A stretch of DNA of 40,281 bases from Chloroflexota bacterium (GCA_002699485.1 PAAV01000012.1:1-40281); one strand, 5' to 3'. Positions 7,831-16,871 are shown, numbered from the stretch's first letter. Numbers and translations are program-made. Notes: a model not told the origin generated them from the sequence alone.

Positions 7831-8895
7831 ATGAAGCAATATAATATCGCTGTAATCAGAGGCGATGGTATAGGTGGAGAGGTAATAGAAGAAGGTATAA
7901 AAGTGATCGATGCTTTGGGTTCAAAGCACAGCTTTAACCTTAACTACACAGAACTTCCATGGGGTAGCGATTGGTACTTCAAAAATGGAAGGATGATGCC
8001 GGATGATGCAATTACTCAGCTCTCCTCTTATGACGCAATATATCTGGGAGCAGTTGGGCACCCAGAACTACAAGACCATGTGACTTTGAATGGACTACTA
8101 TTACCGATAAGACGAGCTTTCGATCAATATGTATGTTTGCGGCCATCCATTCTGTACCCAGGCATAACTTCACCTTTATCTGGTTATAAAAGTGGTGATA
8201 TAGATTTAGTTGTAATACGTGAAAATACTGAAGGTGAGTATGCGAATGCTGGGGGATTTCAATATCTGGACCTTCCGTCAGAATTGGGAGTTCAAACGGC
8301 CATTTTCACTAGACATGGCTGTGAAAGAGTAATTAAATATGCTTTTGACTTAGCTGTGAGCCGTGCTGGCAAAAAAAGAGTTGCTTCAATAACGAAATCA
8401 AATGCTCAAGGATATGGAATGGTGGTATGGGATAGAGCCTTTGAACGTATAGCGACACAGTACCCGGATATTGAAACAGAATCTTTATTAATTGATGCTG
8501 CCTGTATGGAATTCATCAGGCGACCAGACAGTTTTGACGTAGTAGTTGGATCAAATTTGTTTGGAGACATACTCACTGATATCGGTGGAATAATAACAGG
8601 TAGCATAGGTTTATCGGGCAGTGCAAATATTGATCCGGAAAGGCGATTCCCATCGATGTTCGAGCCAGTTCATGGAAGTGCACCAGATATAGCAGGAAAG
8701 CGCATCTCTAACCCAATAGCAGCAATATTATCTGGGGCCATGATGCTAAAACATCTTGGCCATGAACAAGCTAGTGCGGAAATTGATGCCGCAGTGATAC
8801 AAGTGTTAAAAACAGGCGATGTATTAACTGCTGATCTTGGTGGCAAAGCTAATACGGAAAAAATGGGCAATACTATTGTTGATGCGTTAAATTAA
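7831..8895 (+). CDS. tartrate / D-malate dehydrogenase (decarboxylating)
   Basis: A 354-residue member of the isocitrate/isopropylmalate dehydrogenase family. Substrate-binding arginines are visible at R94, R104 (L-R-P-S) and R130 (R-E-N-T-E-G-E-Y), with Tyr137, Lys189 (T-K-S-N-A) and the metal aspartates D222, D246 and D250 in the signature N-L-F-G-D-I-L-T-D-I-G-G. V-Q-T-A-I-F-T-R-H-G and the L-R-P loop favour the TtuC/DmlA branch, which oxidises tartrate or D-malate with NAD, over LeuB. No leu genes are nearby. The ATG is preceded by GGATGGAG. Substrate choice within the branch is uncertain. Confidence 0.85.
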   Translation: MKQYNIAVIRGDGIGGEVIEEGIKVIDALGSKHSFNLNYTELPWGSDWYFKNGRMMPDDAITQLSSYDAIYLGAVGHPELQDHVTLNGLLLPIRRAFDQYVCLRPSILYPGITSPLSGYKSGDIDLVVIRENTEGEYANAGGFQYLDLPSELGVQTAIFTRHGCERVIKYAFDLAVSRAGKKRVASITKSNAQGYGMVVWDRAFERIATQYPDIETESLLIDAACMEFIRRPDSFDVVVGSNLFGDILTDIGGIITGSIGLSGSANIDPERRFPSMFEPVHGSAPDIAGKRISNPIAAILSGAMMLKHLGHEQASAEIDAAVIQVLKTGDVLTADLGGKANTEKMGNTIVDALN

Positions 8896-8955
8896 GATAT
8901 ATCTAGAAGATACTAGTAATAACCTTGTTCTTAGGTTTAGAATTACCATTTATAC

Positions 8956-9030
8956 GCGGGAGTAGCTCAGCGGTAGAGTCCCTGCCTTCCAAGCAGGCTG
9001 TCGCCGGTTCGAATCCGGTCTCCCGCTCCA
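8956..9030 (+). tRNA. tRNA-Gly (anticodon TCC)
   Basis: Cloverleaf: acceptor GCGGGAG (8956-8962) pairs with CTCCCGC (9020-9026). The anticodon stem is CCTGC/GCAGG with loop CTTCCAA (anticodon TCC), and the T arm contains TTCGAAT. Discriminator T and an encoded CCA end the gene at 9030. The minus-strand DegT gene ends 29 bases further on. Confidence 0.95.
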
Positions 9031-9058
9031 AATTTACCTCCGAATTCTTGAGCTTTAT

Positions 9059-10408
9059 TTAAATTCCCAATGACGCGTCAACCTTATTTAGCGCCCGTGC
9101 CATCAATTTGGCTTGCTCCTCAGTCATATTCATATGGAAATTAAACAGTAAGGTCCTACCTAAAATATTTAGTGTGTTAGGACACATATCCTTGGAATAC
9201 TCCACGTCACCTTTGTATGAAGGATCTTTCCATGGGTAGCCCGAAGGATGATGAGATCTTTTATTTAGAATTGATTCCCAAGCACTATATATATGCCTGT
9301 CAGGTATACCTTCATTGAAAATAGCAGCAACCTCAACTCCTTCAGCTTTCAATGCATGAGCAAAACCTTTTGCCAGATCTTCATCATTCACTATAACTCC
9401 TGCAGAAACTCCAGTATCTCCCTCAGAATCGTCAACATATTGATGTTTATATGACCTAGCCTCATCTAACTCAGACATGAATGCCCTTTTAAGCTTACGT
9501 TGATGTTCAAGCACCTTTGGCAATTTGCCTAATTGGACTCGACCAACAGCTCCAATTAATTCACTAGCCCGATATCCTTCACCAGGAAAAGACTCTAACT
9601 GGTATTCAACGTCATAAAATTGACCCTGTGGCGCATCACGCTTTTCCATATCCATGTTCTCTGATTTACTTCGTAACTTTTCCATATCTATGTTCGTGGT
9701 GTTCCACATAGGTAAACCAGGATCAGAGCAGTATAAGATTCTTTCATAAACGTCCCTATCATTGGTGTACGCCATTCCTCCTTCGCCCGTACTTATAGTT
9801 TTAAAATAGTTAAGGCTCCATGCCGCAGCGTCAGATTTTGACCCAACTGCTTTACCTTTATGCTGACCGCCAACGATCTGGCAGCAATCCTCAACAACTT
9901 TTAAGCCATGGCGTTTAGCTATATCCAATATCTGATCTAACCTGGCAGGCACGCCCCGCATATGTGTTACGACAATGGCTTTTGTATGTGAGGTTATCTT
10001 TTTCTCTACGTCATATGGATCTAAACCTAGTGAATCATCTATTTCCGCAATTACAGGGACTGCACCAGTGGCAATTATTGCAGCTGGAGTAGCAATATAA
10101 GTGTATCCAGATACAATAGCCTCATCTCCCGGGCCTAAACCCACACCTTTCATAGCACAAACAAGTGCAGCAGTACCAGACGTCACAATAAGAGTATATC
10201 CAATACCTAACAGCTCAGCTGCCTCTTTTTCAAACTGATGGCATTGACTCTGAGCATCATACCTGAATAGTTCCTGACTTCTTAAAACTTCACTGACAGC
10301 CTCAACTTCTTCTTCATCTACAACGCTAGGCCCAGAAACCCCAAAAGGGATTGGATCAGATATTACGGGTGGACCTCCATCAATTGCTAGTTTATCTTCA
10401 GCGACCAT
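9059..10408 (-). CDS. DegT/DnrJ/EryC1-family PLP aminotransferase
   Basis: A 449-residue sugar-aminotransferase-type enzyme. The N-terminus has G-G-P-P-V as in scyllo-inosose aminotransferases. V-T-S-G-T-A-A-L (75-82) binds the cofactor phosphate, V-V-E-D-C-C-Q (D174, Q177) holds the pyridine ring, and the Schiff-base lysine is K203 in N-Y-F-K-T-I-S-T-G-E-G-G. Relatives transfer amino groups to keto-sugars or cyclitols. The absence of nucleotide-sugar or polysaccharide genes here suggests a free-standing catabolic or secondary role. AGGAGA lies 7 bases before the ATG. Divergent from the polyamine ABC operon. Confidence 0.85.
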   Translation of the reverse strand: MVAEDKLAIDGGPPVISDPIPFGVSGPSVVDEEEVEAVSEVLRSQELFRYDAQSQCHQFEKEAAELLGIGYTLIVTSGTAALVCAMKGVGLGPGDEAIVSGYTYIATPAAIIATGAVPVIAEIDDSLGLDPYDVEKKITSHTKAIVVTHMRGVPARLDQILDIAKRHGLKVVEDCCQIVGGQHKGKAVGSKSDAAAWSLNYFKTISTGEGGMAYTNDRDVYERILYCSDPGLPMWNTTNIDMEKLRSKSENMDMEKRDAPQGQFYDVEYQLESFPGEGYRASELIGAVGRVQLGKLPKVLEHQRKLKRAFMSELDEARSYKHQYVDDSEGDTGVSAGVIVNDEDLAKGFAHALKAEGVEVAAIFNEGIPDRHIYSAWESILNKRSHHPSGYPWKDPSYKGDVEYSKDMCPNTLNILGRTLLFNFHMNMTEEQAKLMARALNKVDASLGI

Positions 10409-10459
10409 GATGTTCTCCTAATTTTAATCCTAATTTTTTAACACCCTAAACATGAAAGT

Positions 10460-10488
10460 TATGTACGTTTTCCGTAATGCTATGTCAA
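10460..10488 (-). promoter_or_regulatory. possible promoter of the DegT aminotransferase gene
   Basis: On the minus strand a perfect TTGACA (10483-10488) is followed after 17 bases by TACATA (10460-10465), a weak -10. It would start transcription about 45 bases before the ATG. Confidence 0.4.
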
Positions 10489-10524
10489 TAATTCGACGAT
10501 ATCAAATGTTTCACCCGGTTATGT

Positions 10525-10553
10525 TTGACATTTCCAATGCCATCTGCTACTTT
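10525..10553 (+). promoter_or_regulatory. promoter of the polyamine-type ABC operon
   Basis: TTGACA (10525-10530) is followed after 17 bases by TACTTT (10548-10553). Transcription should start near 10560, giving a leader of about 75 bases before potA. It stands back to back with the minus-strand TTGACA at 10483-10488, so the 227-base gap is a divergent promoter region. Confidence 0.5.
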
Positions 10554-10635
10554 CCCTCCAGTTTACGGTCTGTGACTCGAACTTCGATTTATTATAAATA
10601 ATCAGTTACGACATTCTGAAAAACGAGGATCAAAT

Positions 10636-11712
10636 TTGGAAAAGCTTGTACTCAAAAACATCAATAAAAATTATGGCTCCGTTGTAGCAGTAGACGATCT
10701 ATCTCTGAGCATAGAAGAGGGAGAGTTTATTACTCTTTTAGGCCCAAGCGGATGCGGGAAAACCACCACATTAAGAATGATTGGAGGCCTTGAGGACCCA
10801 GATAGCGGACAAATTTTCATTGAAGGGCAAGATGTTACCAAATTACCTGCCCATCAGCGGCCGACAAATATGGTCTTTCAAAGTTATGCATTGTTCCCAC
10901 ATTTAACTGTATTCAGTAATGTTACTTTTGGACTCAAAAACCTTAAAGTACCGATTGAAGAGCAACAGGAAAGAGCATCAAGAATGCTTGATCTGGTCGG
11001 GTTAAATGGACTCGAGGAAAGACGACCTAACGAACTTAGTGGAGGACAGCAGCAAAGAGTTGCCCTTGTTAGGGCATTGATTAACGAACCTGCTGTGCTT
11101 CTACTTGATGAACCTCTCGGAGCCCTTGACGCAAAACTCAGGAAAGCCATGCGATTTGAACTAAAACGAATCCAACATGAATCAGGAGTATCATTTGTTT
11201 TCGTTACTCATGACCAAGAAGAAGCTATTAGCCTTTCAGACAGAATTGTATTGATGGATCTAGGTAAAGTGCAGCAGGATGATTCACCCAGGGGAATATT
11301 CGAAAGTCCTGCAAACCAATTTGTAGCGGATTTTGTTGGAGTAGGTAATTCAATTGAAGGTGAATGTACGGAAGCATCTAAGGATTCCACTCACATCAAA
11401 TGGGGAGAGGGTAACATCACAAAATTACCTAAGGTGACAGGAGTAAAAGCTGGTTCCCCAGCAAACATGTGGATCCGTGCTAGTGACGTTAGAATAGGCT
11501 CAGCTGTGGGTAAAAATGAGGATTCCTGGCAAGGCACTATAAAAGAATTGCTTTATTATGGCGATCAAGTAGATCTTGTAATAGGAGTCGCTGAAAGCGA
11601 CGAATTAAGAAGTATAATTACCGCAGATCAGTTCTATGAAGAAAACATTGTAATCGGAGATCCTGTAAAAATTGCTTGGAATTCCGATAGAGTGAAAGTC
11701 TTCTCAGAATGA
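10636..11712 (+). CDS. potA: ABC transporter ATPase, spermidine/putrescine type
   Basis: A 358-residue importer ATPase. Walker A is G-P-S-G-C-G-K-T at 36-43, the Q-loop is F-Q-S-Y, the signature L-S-G-G-Q-Q-Q-R starts at 134, Walker B ends with D158-E159 and the switch histidine is H192. The last about 80 residues form a TOBE domain. The PotA/FbpC/CysA group energises import of polyamines, iron or related solutes. The PotBC and PotD partners favour polyamines or a similar cationic or small organic solute. TTG start at 10636, with GAGGA 6 bases upstream. The stop overlaps the permease start (ATGA). Confidence 0.9.
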   Translation: MEKLVLKNINKNYGSVVAVDDLSLSIEEGEFITLLGPSGCGKTTTLRMIGGLEDPDSGQIFIEGQDVTKLPAHQRPTNMVFQSYALFPHLTVFSNVTFGLKNLKVPIEEQQERASRMLDLVGLNGLEERRPNELSGGQQQRVALVRALINEPAVLLLDEPLGALDAKLRKAMRFELKRIQHESGVSFVFVTHDQEEAISLSDRIVLMDLGKVQQDDSPRGIFESPANQFVADFVGVGNSIEGECTEASKDSTHIKWGEGNITKLPKVTGVKAGSPANMWIRASDVRIGSAVGKNEDSWQGTIKELLYYGDQVDLVIGVAESDELRSIITADQFYEENIVIGDPVKIAWNSDRVKVFSE

Positions 11713-13448
11713 CCACAGACACCCAATCAGCTAAGACTTATTTCGTAGACGTTATTAGGCCAAAATTAAAGATTTTACCAAGCCTACCATTAGCTCTATG
11801 GGTGATTTTCTTTATAGCCGTACCTCTTATTTTTACAGTGGCATACAGTTTTCAAACGTATGGATACTATGTAGTTGATCTTCCTTGGACTCTTGAAAAC
11901 TACCGAGGACTTTTCGATACAACTGCATACTATGAAATGTTTTTAAAGACAGTAATTGTATCTTTTATCATCTCGATTGTTGGCATGCTTATCGCGACGC
12001 CAATGGCTTACTACCTTTCCCGAATTGCTAGTAAAAGATTGGGTGTTGCCTTGCTTCTAATTACTGTGATTCCTTTATGGATGAATATCGTTGTTAGAAA
12101 TTATGCCTGGATAAGCATGACGATTAAAGGCGGTGTAATGGACAAATTACATCAAGCGGTAGGGCTGAATTATGGATCATGGCTTTTTCATATTGAACTA
12201 GTAACAGTTGTTGGGATACTACTGTTCGTACCAATATCACTTCTTGTGTTATATGGAAGTATGGGAAGCATAAGTCAGGAAATAGAAGAAGCTTCCATGG
12301 ACTTAGGAAATAGCCGAATTAAAACGTTTTTTAAAACTATATTCCCTCTGTCTGCATCCGCATATCAAACGGCATTTTTGCTGACCTTCATGCCGTCACT
12401 CGCGATGTATGTAACTCCGAAATTACTAGGAGGGACAGATGGCATGTTGCTTGCCAGTGTTCTCATGCCTGTTGTGAAATCTTCTCTTAATTTCGCTAAA
12501 GGAGGAGCTATTGTAATACCAATAATGGTACTGTTGCTGGTAGTAACATTTTTGCTTCGCCGAGGAATTAACATAGAAAACGTTTACAGAGCAGGAGTAG
12601 GGTCAAATATAGCACGTGCCACAAATCGAAAAAATCCCTGGCTACTTATCTACTGCCTTATCGTAATAGGGATAACATACATACCGGTTGTATCTTTGGT
12701 CTTCTTCTCTTTCGATGCAAATCCGCTGGCCATGTTGCCCCTTATGGGGCCAAGTTGGGTATGGTATCAGGACATGCTCAATAGCACTGGGCTCCTAAAT
12801 GCCTTAAAAGCAACCGTTCTAGTAGGCCTGGAGACAGCAGGGATAGCCGTTGCCGTAAGCGCACCTGCAGCCTATGCAGTCACTAGGTTTAAATTTATGG
12901 GAAGAGGTTTGATAATATTTATGAGCCTTCTGCCTATGCTGATACCAGAATTTATAACTGGGATGGCTATTATGTTAATGCTCGACGCATTCGGAGCACG
13001 ACTTTCATTACATACGATTGCAGTTGGGCATGTCACCCTCGCAATCCCATTTGTATTCCTAACTATATTGGCACAACAATATGGTTTTGACCGGCATATT
13101 GAAGAGGCATCTCAAGACTTAGGGTCTACCCCTCTTGCAGGATTTTTCAAAGTGACTTTGCCTCAAATGATGCCGGCGATTATCGCAGCAGGCTTCCTAG
13201 CTATAACTGTGTCATTTAACGACTATGTAGTGTCGTTTTTACTAACCGGCACAGATACCACATTCCCAGTATTTATTTTTGGCCTACTTAAGAGTGGCGT
13301 ATCTCCAACAGTTAATGCTGCGGGAAGCTTATTGTTAGGTGCGGTAGTTCTATTATTAATAATCGGATTAATAAGGCCTTGGAAATATTTAACCATCATT
13401 CCGAAAAAATACCGAACCATACCAGGCATGGATCGATTTTCTTCTTAA
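11709..13448 (+). CDS. fused PotB-PotC ABC permease
   Basis: One 579-residue polypeptide holds both halves of a polyamine-type permease. The first half (about 1-300) has six hydrophobic segments and the ATPase-contacting EAA loop E-E-A-S-M-D-L-G. The second half (about 310-579) repeats the pattern with E-E-A-S-Q-D-L-G. PotB and PotC are normally two separate subunits, so this is a gene fusion with a linker around 295-310. It starts inside the potA stop (4-base overlap), which implies coupled translation and one-to-one stoichiometry. There is no sign of a frameshift between the halves. Confidence 0.9.
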   Translation: MTTDTQSAKTYFVDVIRPKLKILPSLPLALWVIFFIAVPLIFTVAYSFQTYGYYVVDLPWTLENYRGLFDTTAYYEMFLKTVIVSFIISIVGMLIATPMAYYLSRIASKRLGVALLLITVIPLWMNIVVRNYAWISMTIKGGVMDKLHQAVGLNYGSWLFHIELVTVVGILLFVPISLLVLYGSMGSISQEIEEASMDLGNSRIKTFFKTIFPLSASAYQTAFLLTFMPSLAMYVTPKLLGGTDGMLLASVLMPVVKSSLNFAKGGAIVIPIMVLLLVVTFLLRRGINIENVYRAGVGSNIARATNRKNPWLLIYCLIVIGITYIPVVSLVFFSFDANPLAMLPLMGPSWVWYQDMLNSTGLLNALKATVLVGLETAGIAVAVSAPAAYAVTRFKFMGRGLIIFMSLLPMLIPEFITGMAIMLMLDAFGARLSLHTIAVGHVTLAIPFVFLTILAQQYGFDRHIEEASQDLGSTPLAGFFKVTLPQMMPAIIAAGFLAITVSFNDYVVSFLLTGTDTTFPVFIFGLLKSGVSPTVNAAGSLLLGAVVLLLIIGLIRPWKYLTIIPKKYRTIPGMDRFSS

Positions 13449-13589
13449 ATTTACTGAATTCATCCATTCTGTTACGTTAAATTTACGATAACGTGCATAT
13501 TTTCAATAAAAGTATTACAATGCGCCAAAAGTGCGATTAGATTATTAGAAAAGCGTGCGCGCGTCGCGTACAACATGGAGGTTTTAACA

Positions 13590-14795
13590 GTGAGTGATCA
13601 TCTTAGTAGAATTTTTGGACAAGACATTAGTCGCCGCCAATTCCTCAAGAGAGTAGCAATAGGCGCTGGGGGCGCAATGCTAGCGAGCCCTCTGGCCAGT
13701 ATGGCTGCTTCTTGTGGAGGAAGTGATGCGGCTAACATTAAAGTCCTTGCTTGGGGAGATAAACTAAACGACGAGGTAAATGATGCCTTCAAGGCAGATA
13801 GCGGTCATACTGCCACGTTTACTATCTTTACTGAAAACCCAGAGGCAATGGCTAAAATTAAAGCTGATCCTACAGCTTTTGATACAGTATTCATCGATGG
13901 TTTATGGGCCAATGGGCATTATAATGCAGGCACCATAGTACCAATCGATTTTAAATCGATGTCTATATATGACGACTATTTCCCACAGTTTGCTGACCTT
14001 GCTCCATGGCAGTTACCTGATGGCAAAACACTATCAATCCCACATGCGTGGTCTGCTGACGGAATCATGTATAACAAAGATCACGTAGACCTTGGTGATA
14101 AGCCAAGTATGGCAGCTTTATTCGATCCAAAGTACGAAGGTAAAGTAGCTATATACGACTCTTTCTATCGAAACTTCTTGAACGTTGCACCGGGAGTAAC
14201 ATCTGCCGGGATATTTAAGGATATGCATGTACAGGCATCAATTGACGGCGGTCCTGTAGAAGAAGCATATGATCTGTCACAAAGCTATCTTGACCAGACC
14301 CTTGCAGAAATGCTTAAAGCACGAAAAAACTTTAAGATGATTTGGCAGGATATCGATGAAATTACAAGAGCTCTAGTCAGTGGAGAAATATGGATAGCCA
14401 TTGGTGGTAACTATATTACTCAGAACTGCCTAGATGCAGGCGCAACAAACATCGAATTTGCAACACCATCTGCTCATGACATTATGGGGTGGGTTGATGG
14501 ACAGTGCGTAATTAAGAACGAGCAATATGATAAGAATCCTGATGCAGTGTTGTCATGGTTGGAACACTATCATAATGCTGAATCTCAAGTTAAAATCATT
14601 GGTAACACGTGGTTGGCATCAACTAGCAGGGCCTGCTTGGACGGACTAGAAAAAGCATTCCCAGATGGTAAAGAACGTGTAGCCAAACTAGCTGCTAGAG
14701 ACACAGCAACTGTAGACAAAATGTCATTGCTTAGGCCTCTGGCTAACCCGGGTCCATTCCAGGACGCTTGGGCTGAATTCTTGGCAGCTGGATAA
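13590..14795 (+). CDS. Tat-exported polyamine-type solute-binding protein
   Basis: A periplasmic-binding protein of the PotD/extracellular family, about 402 residues. I take GTG at 13590, because GGAGG at 13577-13581 fits it. An ATG at 13575 is in frame but overlaps that ribosome site. The N-terminus has a twin-arginine signal, S-R-R-Q-F-L-K (14-20), then a hydrophobic stretch and A-A-S-C-G-G, which may be a weak lipobox (C42). The mature part contains the family's alternating sheet-helix pattern, with a W-D-x-I-D-E-type hinge (W-Q-D-I-D-E-I). It presumably delivers the ligand to the fused permease. The tatA gene follows 25 bases later, which fits the Tat signal. Confidence 0.88.
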   Translation: MSDHLSRIFGQDISRRQFLKRVAIGAGGAMLASPLASMAASCGGSDAANIKVLAWGDKLNDEVNDAFKADSGHTATFTIFTENPEAMAKIKADPTAFDTVFIDGLWANGHYNAGTIVPIDFKSMSIYDDYFPQFADLAPWQLPDGKTLSIPHAWSADGIMYNKDHVDLGDKPSMAALFDPKYEGKVAIYDSFYRNFLNVAPGVTSAGIFKDMHVQASIDGGPVEEAYDLSQSYLDQTLAEMLKARKNFKMIWQDIDEITRALVSGEIWIAIGGNYITQNCLDAGATNIEFATPSAHDIMGWVDGQCVIKNEQYDKNPDAVLSWLEHYHNAESQVKIIGNTWLASTSRACLDGLEKAFPDGKERVAKLAARDTATVDKMSLLRPLANPGPFQDAWAEFLAAG

Positions 14796-14820
14796 AAACT
14801 GATAATTAGAGGTGAATTAA

Positions 14821-15018
14821 TTGCCATTTAGGCTAGGTCCGACAGAACTAATAATTATATTGGTTATAGTATTACTGATCTTTGGTGCAGGTAAAATGCC
14901 ACAGATTGGTGGAGCTATGGGCAAAACGATTCGCAATTTTCGATCGGGAGTTAAAAGCCTGAACGACGACTCGATAGCAAGCCTGTCTGAAAAAGAACAG
15001 GACGTCTCTAAAAGTTAG
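14821..15018 (+). CDS. tatA: Sec-independent translocase subunit TatA
   Basis: A 65-residue TatA/E protein: a short N-terminal G-P-T-E-L, one membrane helix (about 8-22), the hinge F-G-A-G-K-M-P-Q, an amphipathic helix with G-K-T-I-R-N-F-R, and a polar tail. TatA multimers form the pore for folded, twin-arginine cargo. The start is TTG at 14821, preceded by GAGGTG. It is the last gene of the polyamine-type ABC operon, before a strong terminator, and directly follows a gene for a Tat substrate. No tatB or tatC is in the window. Confidence 0.93.
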   Translation: MPFRLGPTELIIILVIVLLIFGAGKMPQIGGAMGKTIRNFRSGVKSLNDDSIASLSEKEQDVSKS

Positions 15019-15050
15019 TTAACCAGACCGCACTTAAGGTTAAAACAGCG

Positions 15051-15089
15051 AAAAAGCAGGAGTTAACAGTAACTCCTGCTTTTTCTTTT
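15051..15089 (+). terminator. strong Rho-independent terminator after tatA
   Basis: A perfect 15-bp stem (15051-15065 with 15070-15084) around a 4-base loop ACAG. The right arm ends in a T run that continues to 15089, and the left arm starts with an A run, so it could act in both directions. It closes the pot-tat operon. Confidence 0.9.
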
Positions 15090-15120
15090 AATAGACATAG
15101 TTTTATACTTACTTTTGAAA

Positions 15121-16200
15121 ATGATTGAAGAACTATCTGGAAAAATATCCACAGTATTGGGATCAATAAAACCCAGTGAAGCCGGGCTAACCCTAATGCA
15201 TGAGCATGTATTCGTTGACGGGGCATGTTTCCAATCCATACCAGATGAAGCTTCAAGTAGAACGTTAATTCAATCTGAAATTAAACCAGAGTTGATCAAA
15301 CATCTGGCCAAACAATGGAATGTAATTTCCAGCCATATAAAACTTAATGACTTCAACGTAATGCACCAAGAGTTAAAGAATTTCATTCTTTCAGGCGGCA
15401 AAACAATCGTAGAGGCAACAAGTATTGGAATAGGCCGTGATCCTTTGGCAGTCGCTAAGATGTCTAGAGCTACAGGATTAAATATTATTATGGGTTCTAG
15501 TTACTATATCCCTTCATCATATCCAGAGTATCTAAGCAATATGAGTGAAGATGATGTTTACGACCAGATTGTGAACGACATCTTGGTTGGTGTTGATGAC
15601 ACAGGTATAAAAGCAGGCCTAATCGGAGAGGTCGGTATTGGGGGATCAATATCTCAAATGATCAATCCAAACCAAGAAATGCCTGAGGAAAAAGTTTTGA
15701 GAGCCTCAGCAAGAGCTCAGTCTTCCACGGGGGCTCCGATGATCATACACCCAAGTCCTATTAAGGAATCTTTATCAAAAGTTTCAGAAATTGTTAAAGA
15801 TTGTGGCGCAGACCCGTCGAAAATAATTTTCGCACACATGGATGTCCAAACAGACTTGGAGGTACTTAAAACGTTAACTAAGCAGGGGTTCAATGTGGAA
15901 TACGACTCTTGGGGTATTGAAGATACCGAATTAATCGATTCATCAGACAACTCATTGCAGCTACCTAACGATAATCAAAGATTAAATCGCATACGAAAAC
16001 TCATTAACGATGGGTACATAAATAACGTAATAATTACCCAAGATATGTTTTTGGGCCTACAGTTGCACAAAAACGGAGGCAAAGGATATGGACACATAAT
16101 TGACAACTTAATACCACGTATGAAAAATTTTGGTTTTACTGAAAAAGAAATCAATAATATCTTGATAGTAAATCCTCAACGTATACTTACTTTTAAATAA
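15121..16200 (+). CDS. phosphotriesterase-family amidohydrolase
   Basis: A TIM-barrel metal hydrolase of about 359 residues. Counting from a possible TTG at 15115, the metal ligands are H29 and H31 (M-H-E-H-V), E172 in G-E-V-G, H212 (I-I-H-P), H241 (F-A-H-M-D) and D310 (T-Q-D). A Glu at the bridging position, instead of carboxylated Lys, is known in the PHP branch. Known relatives hydrolyse lactones, phosphotriesters or amides, and the natural substrate cannot be inferred. TATACT (15104-15109) lies 11 bases before the ATG and no ribosome site is seen, so the mRNA may be nearly leaderless. It heads a run of catabolic genes. Confidence 0.85.
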   Translation: MIEELSGKISTVLGSIKPSEAGLTLMHEHVFVDGACFQSIPDEASSRTLIQSEIKPELIKHLAKQWNVISSHIKLNDFNVMHQELKNFILSGGKTIVEATSIGIGRDPLAVAKMSRATGLNIIMGSSYYIPSSYPEYLSNMSEDDVYDQIVNDILVGVDDTGIKAGLIGEVGIGGSISQMINPNQEMPEEKVLRASARAQSSTGAPMIIHPSPIKESLSKVSEIVKDCGADPSKIIFAHMDVQTDLEVLKTLTKQGFNVEYDSWGIEDTELIDSSDNSLQLPNDNQRLNRIRKLINDGYINNVIITQDMFLGLQLHKNGGKGYGHIIDNLIPRMKNFGFTEKEINNILIVNPQRILTFK

Positions 16201-16221
16201 ATTTAGGACATGGTTTTATAA

Positions 16222-16551
16222 ATGGACAATGCAAATAATGATGACAAATTTCAGGGGTTCGGCGATGATCCCGACCTAACTCATTTACGGGTAGGTACAG
16301 ATCCTCAGGTTGTGGAAATATTGACTGACCCATATGTGATATATCGATCTAACAGATACGCGCCCGTTGTAAAAGTAAAGGATATCGAATCTGATAAAGA
16401 ATATATTTTGTATATCAGTTCGACTTCCTTGGCACAAGAACTCGAAGATATAAGAACCTTTGACGGAGACGGTTCGATGGTAGGTATAAAAATAGCCGTC
16501 AATAAAGATAGCGATGATCGTTTCGCAAAATATGAAGTATCAGTGGAGTAA
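16222..16551 (+). CDS. hypothetical 109-residue acidic protein
   Basis: I do not recognise a family. The protein is soluble, with an acidic N-terminus (N-N-D-D-K...D-D-P-D) followed by predicted strands around V-V-K-V-K-D-I, K-E-Y-I-L-Y-I-S and V-G-I-K-I-A-V, with a closing strand K-Y-E-V-S-V. The alternation suggests a small beta-barrel. It has no cysteines or membrane segment. It starts 21 bases after the phosphotriesterase-like gene and ends 2 bases before the mutarotase-like gene, so it is translated from the same transcript. It may be an accessory or a nucleic-acid-binding-like fold. Confidence 0.7.
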   Translation: MDNANNDDKFQGFGDDPDLTHLRVGTDPQVVEILTDPYVIYRSNRYAPVVKVKDIESDKEYILYISSTSLAQELEDIRTFDGDGSMVGIKIAVNKDSDDRFAKYEVSVE

Positions 16552-16553
16552 AA

Positions 16554-16871
16554 ATGTTTTCAATTGGTACGGTTATGACTTTAAAACCAAGCGGATATGC
16601 CGGTTATAAAAAGGCTCACGATGAAATTTGGCCTGAGTTAGCTAAATTGATCAGTGATGCTGAAATCAGCATGTCAATCTACAAGCATGAGGACCTGTTG
16701 TTTATACATGCAATAGCTCCTTCCGAAGATAGATGGAATAGTATCGGAGGTGAAGTAACCGATAAATGGTATGAATACATGACAGAATTTTTGGTTACAG
16801 GACCTGATGGCAAAACAATAGTCACTCCCCTACCTGAAGCATTCTCATTCGGCATGTTTTCTAAGCAATGA
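16554..16871 (+). CDS. L-rhamnose mutarotase-like protein
   Basis: The 105 residues follow the RhaM pattern: an initial strand ending in K-P-S-G-Y, then K-K-A-H-D-E-I-W-P-E-L with the catalytic His (H22), a middle strand with S-I-Y-K-H-E-D-L-L-F, and W-Y-E-Y-M before a tail ending P-E-A-F-S-F-G-M-F. RhaM interconverts anomers of L-rhamnose, and related proteins act on other 6-deoxy sugars. The family forms dimeric ferredoxin-like barrels. It sits between an unknown protein and a zinc hydrolase, not with rhamnose kinase or aldolase, so the sugar is uncertain. The stop overlaps the next start by 4 bases. Confidence 0.8.
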   Translation: MFSIGTVMTLKPSGYAGYKKAHDEIWPELAKLISDAEISMSIYKHEDLLFIHAIAPSEDRWNSIGGEVTDKWYEYMTEFLVTGPDGKTIVTPLPEAFSFGMFSKQ

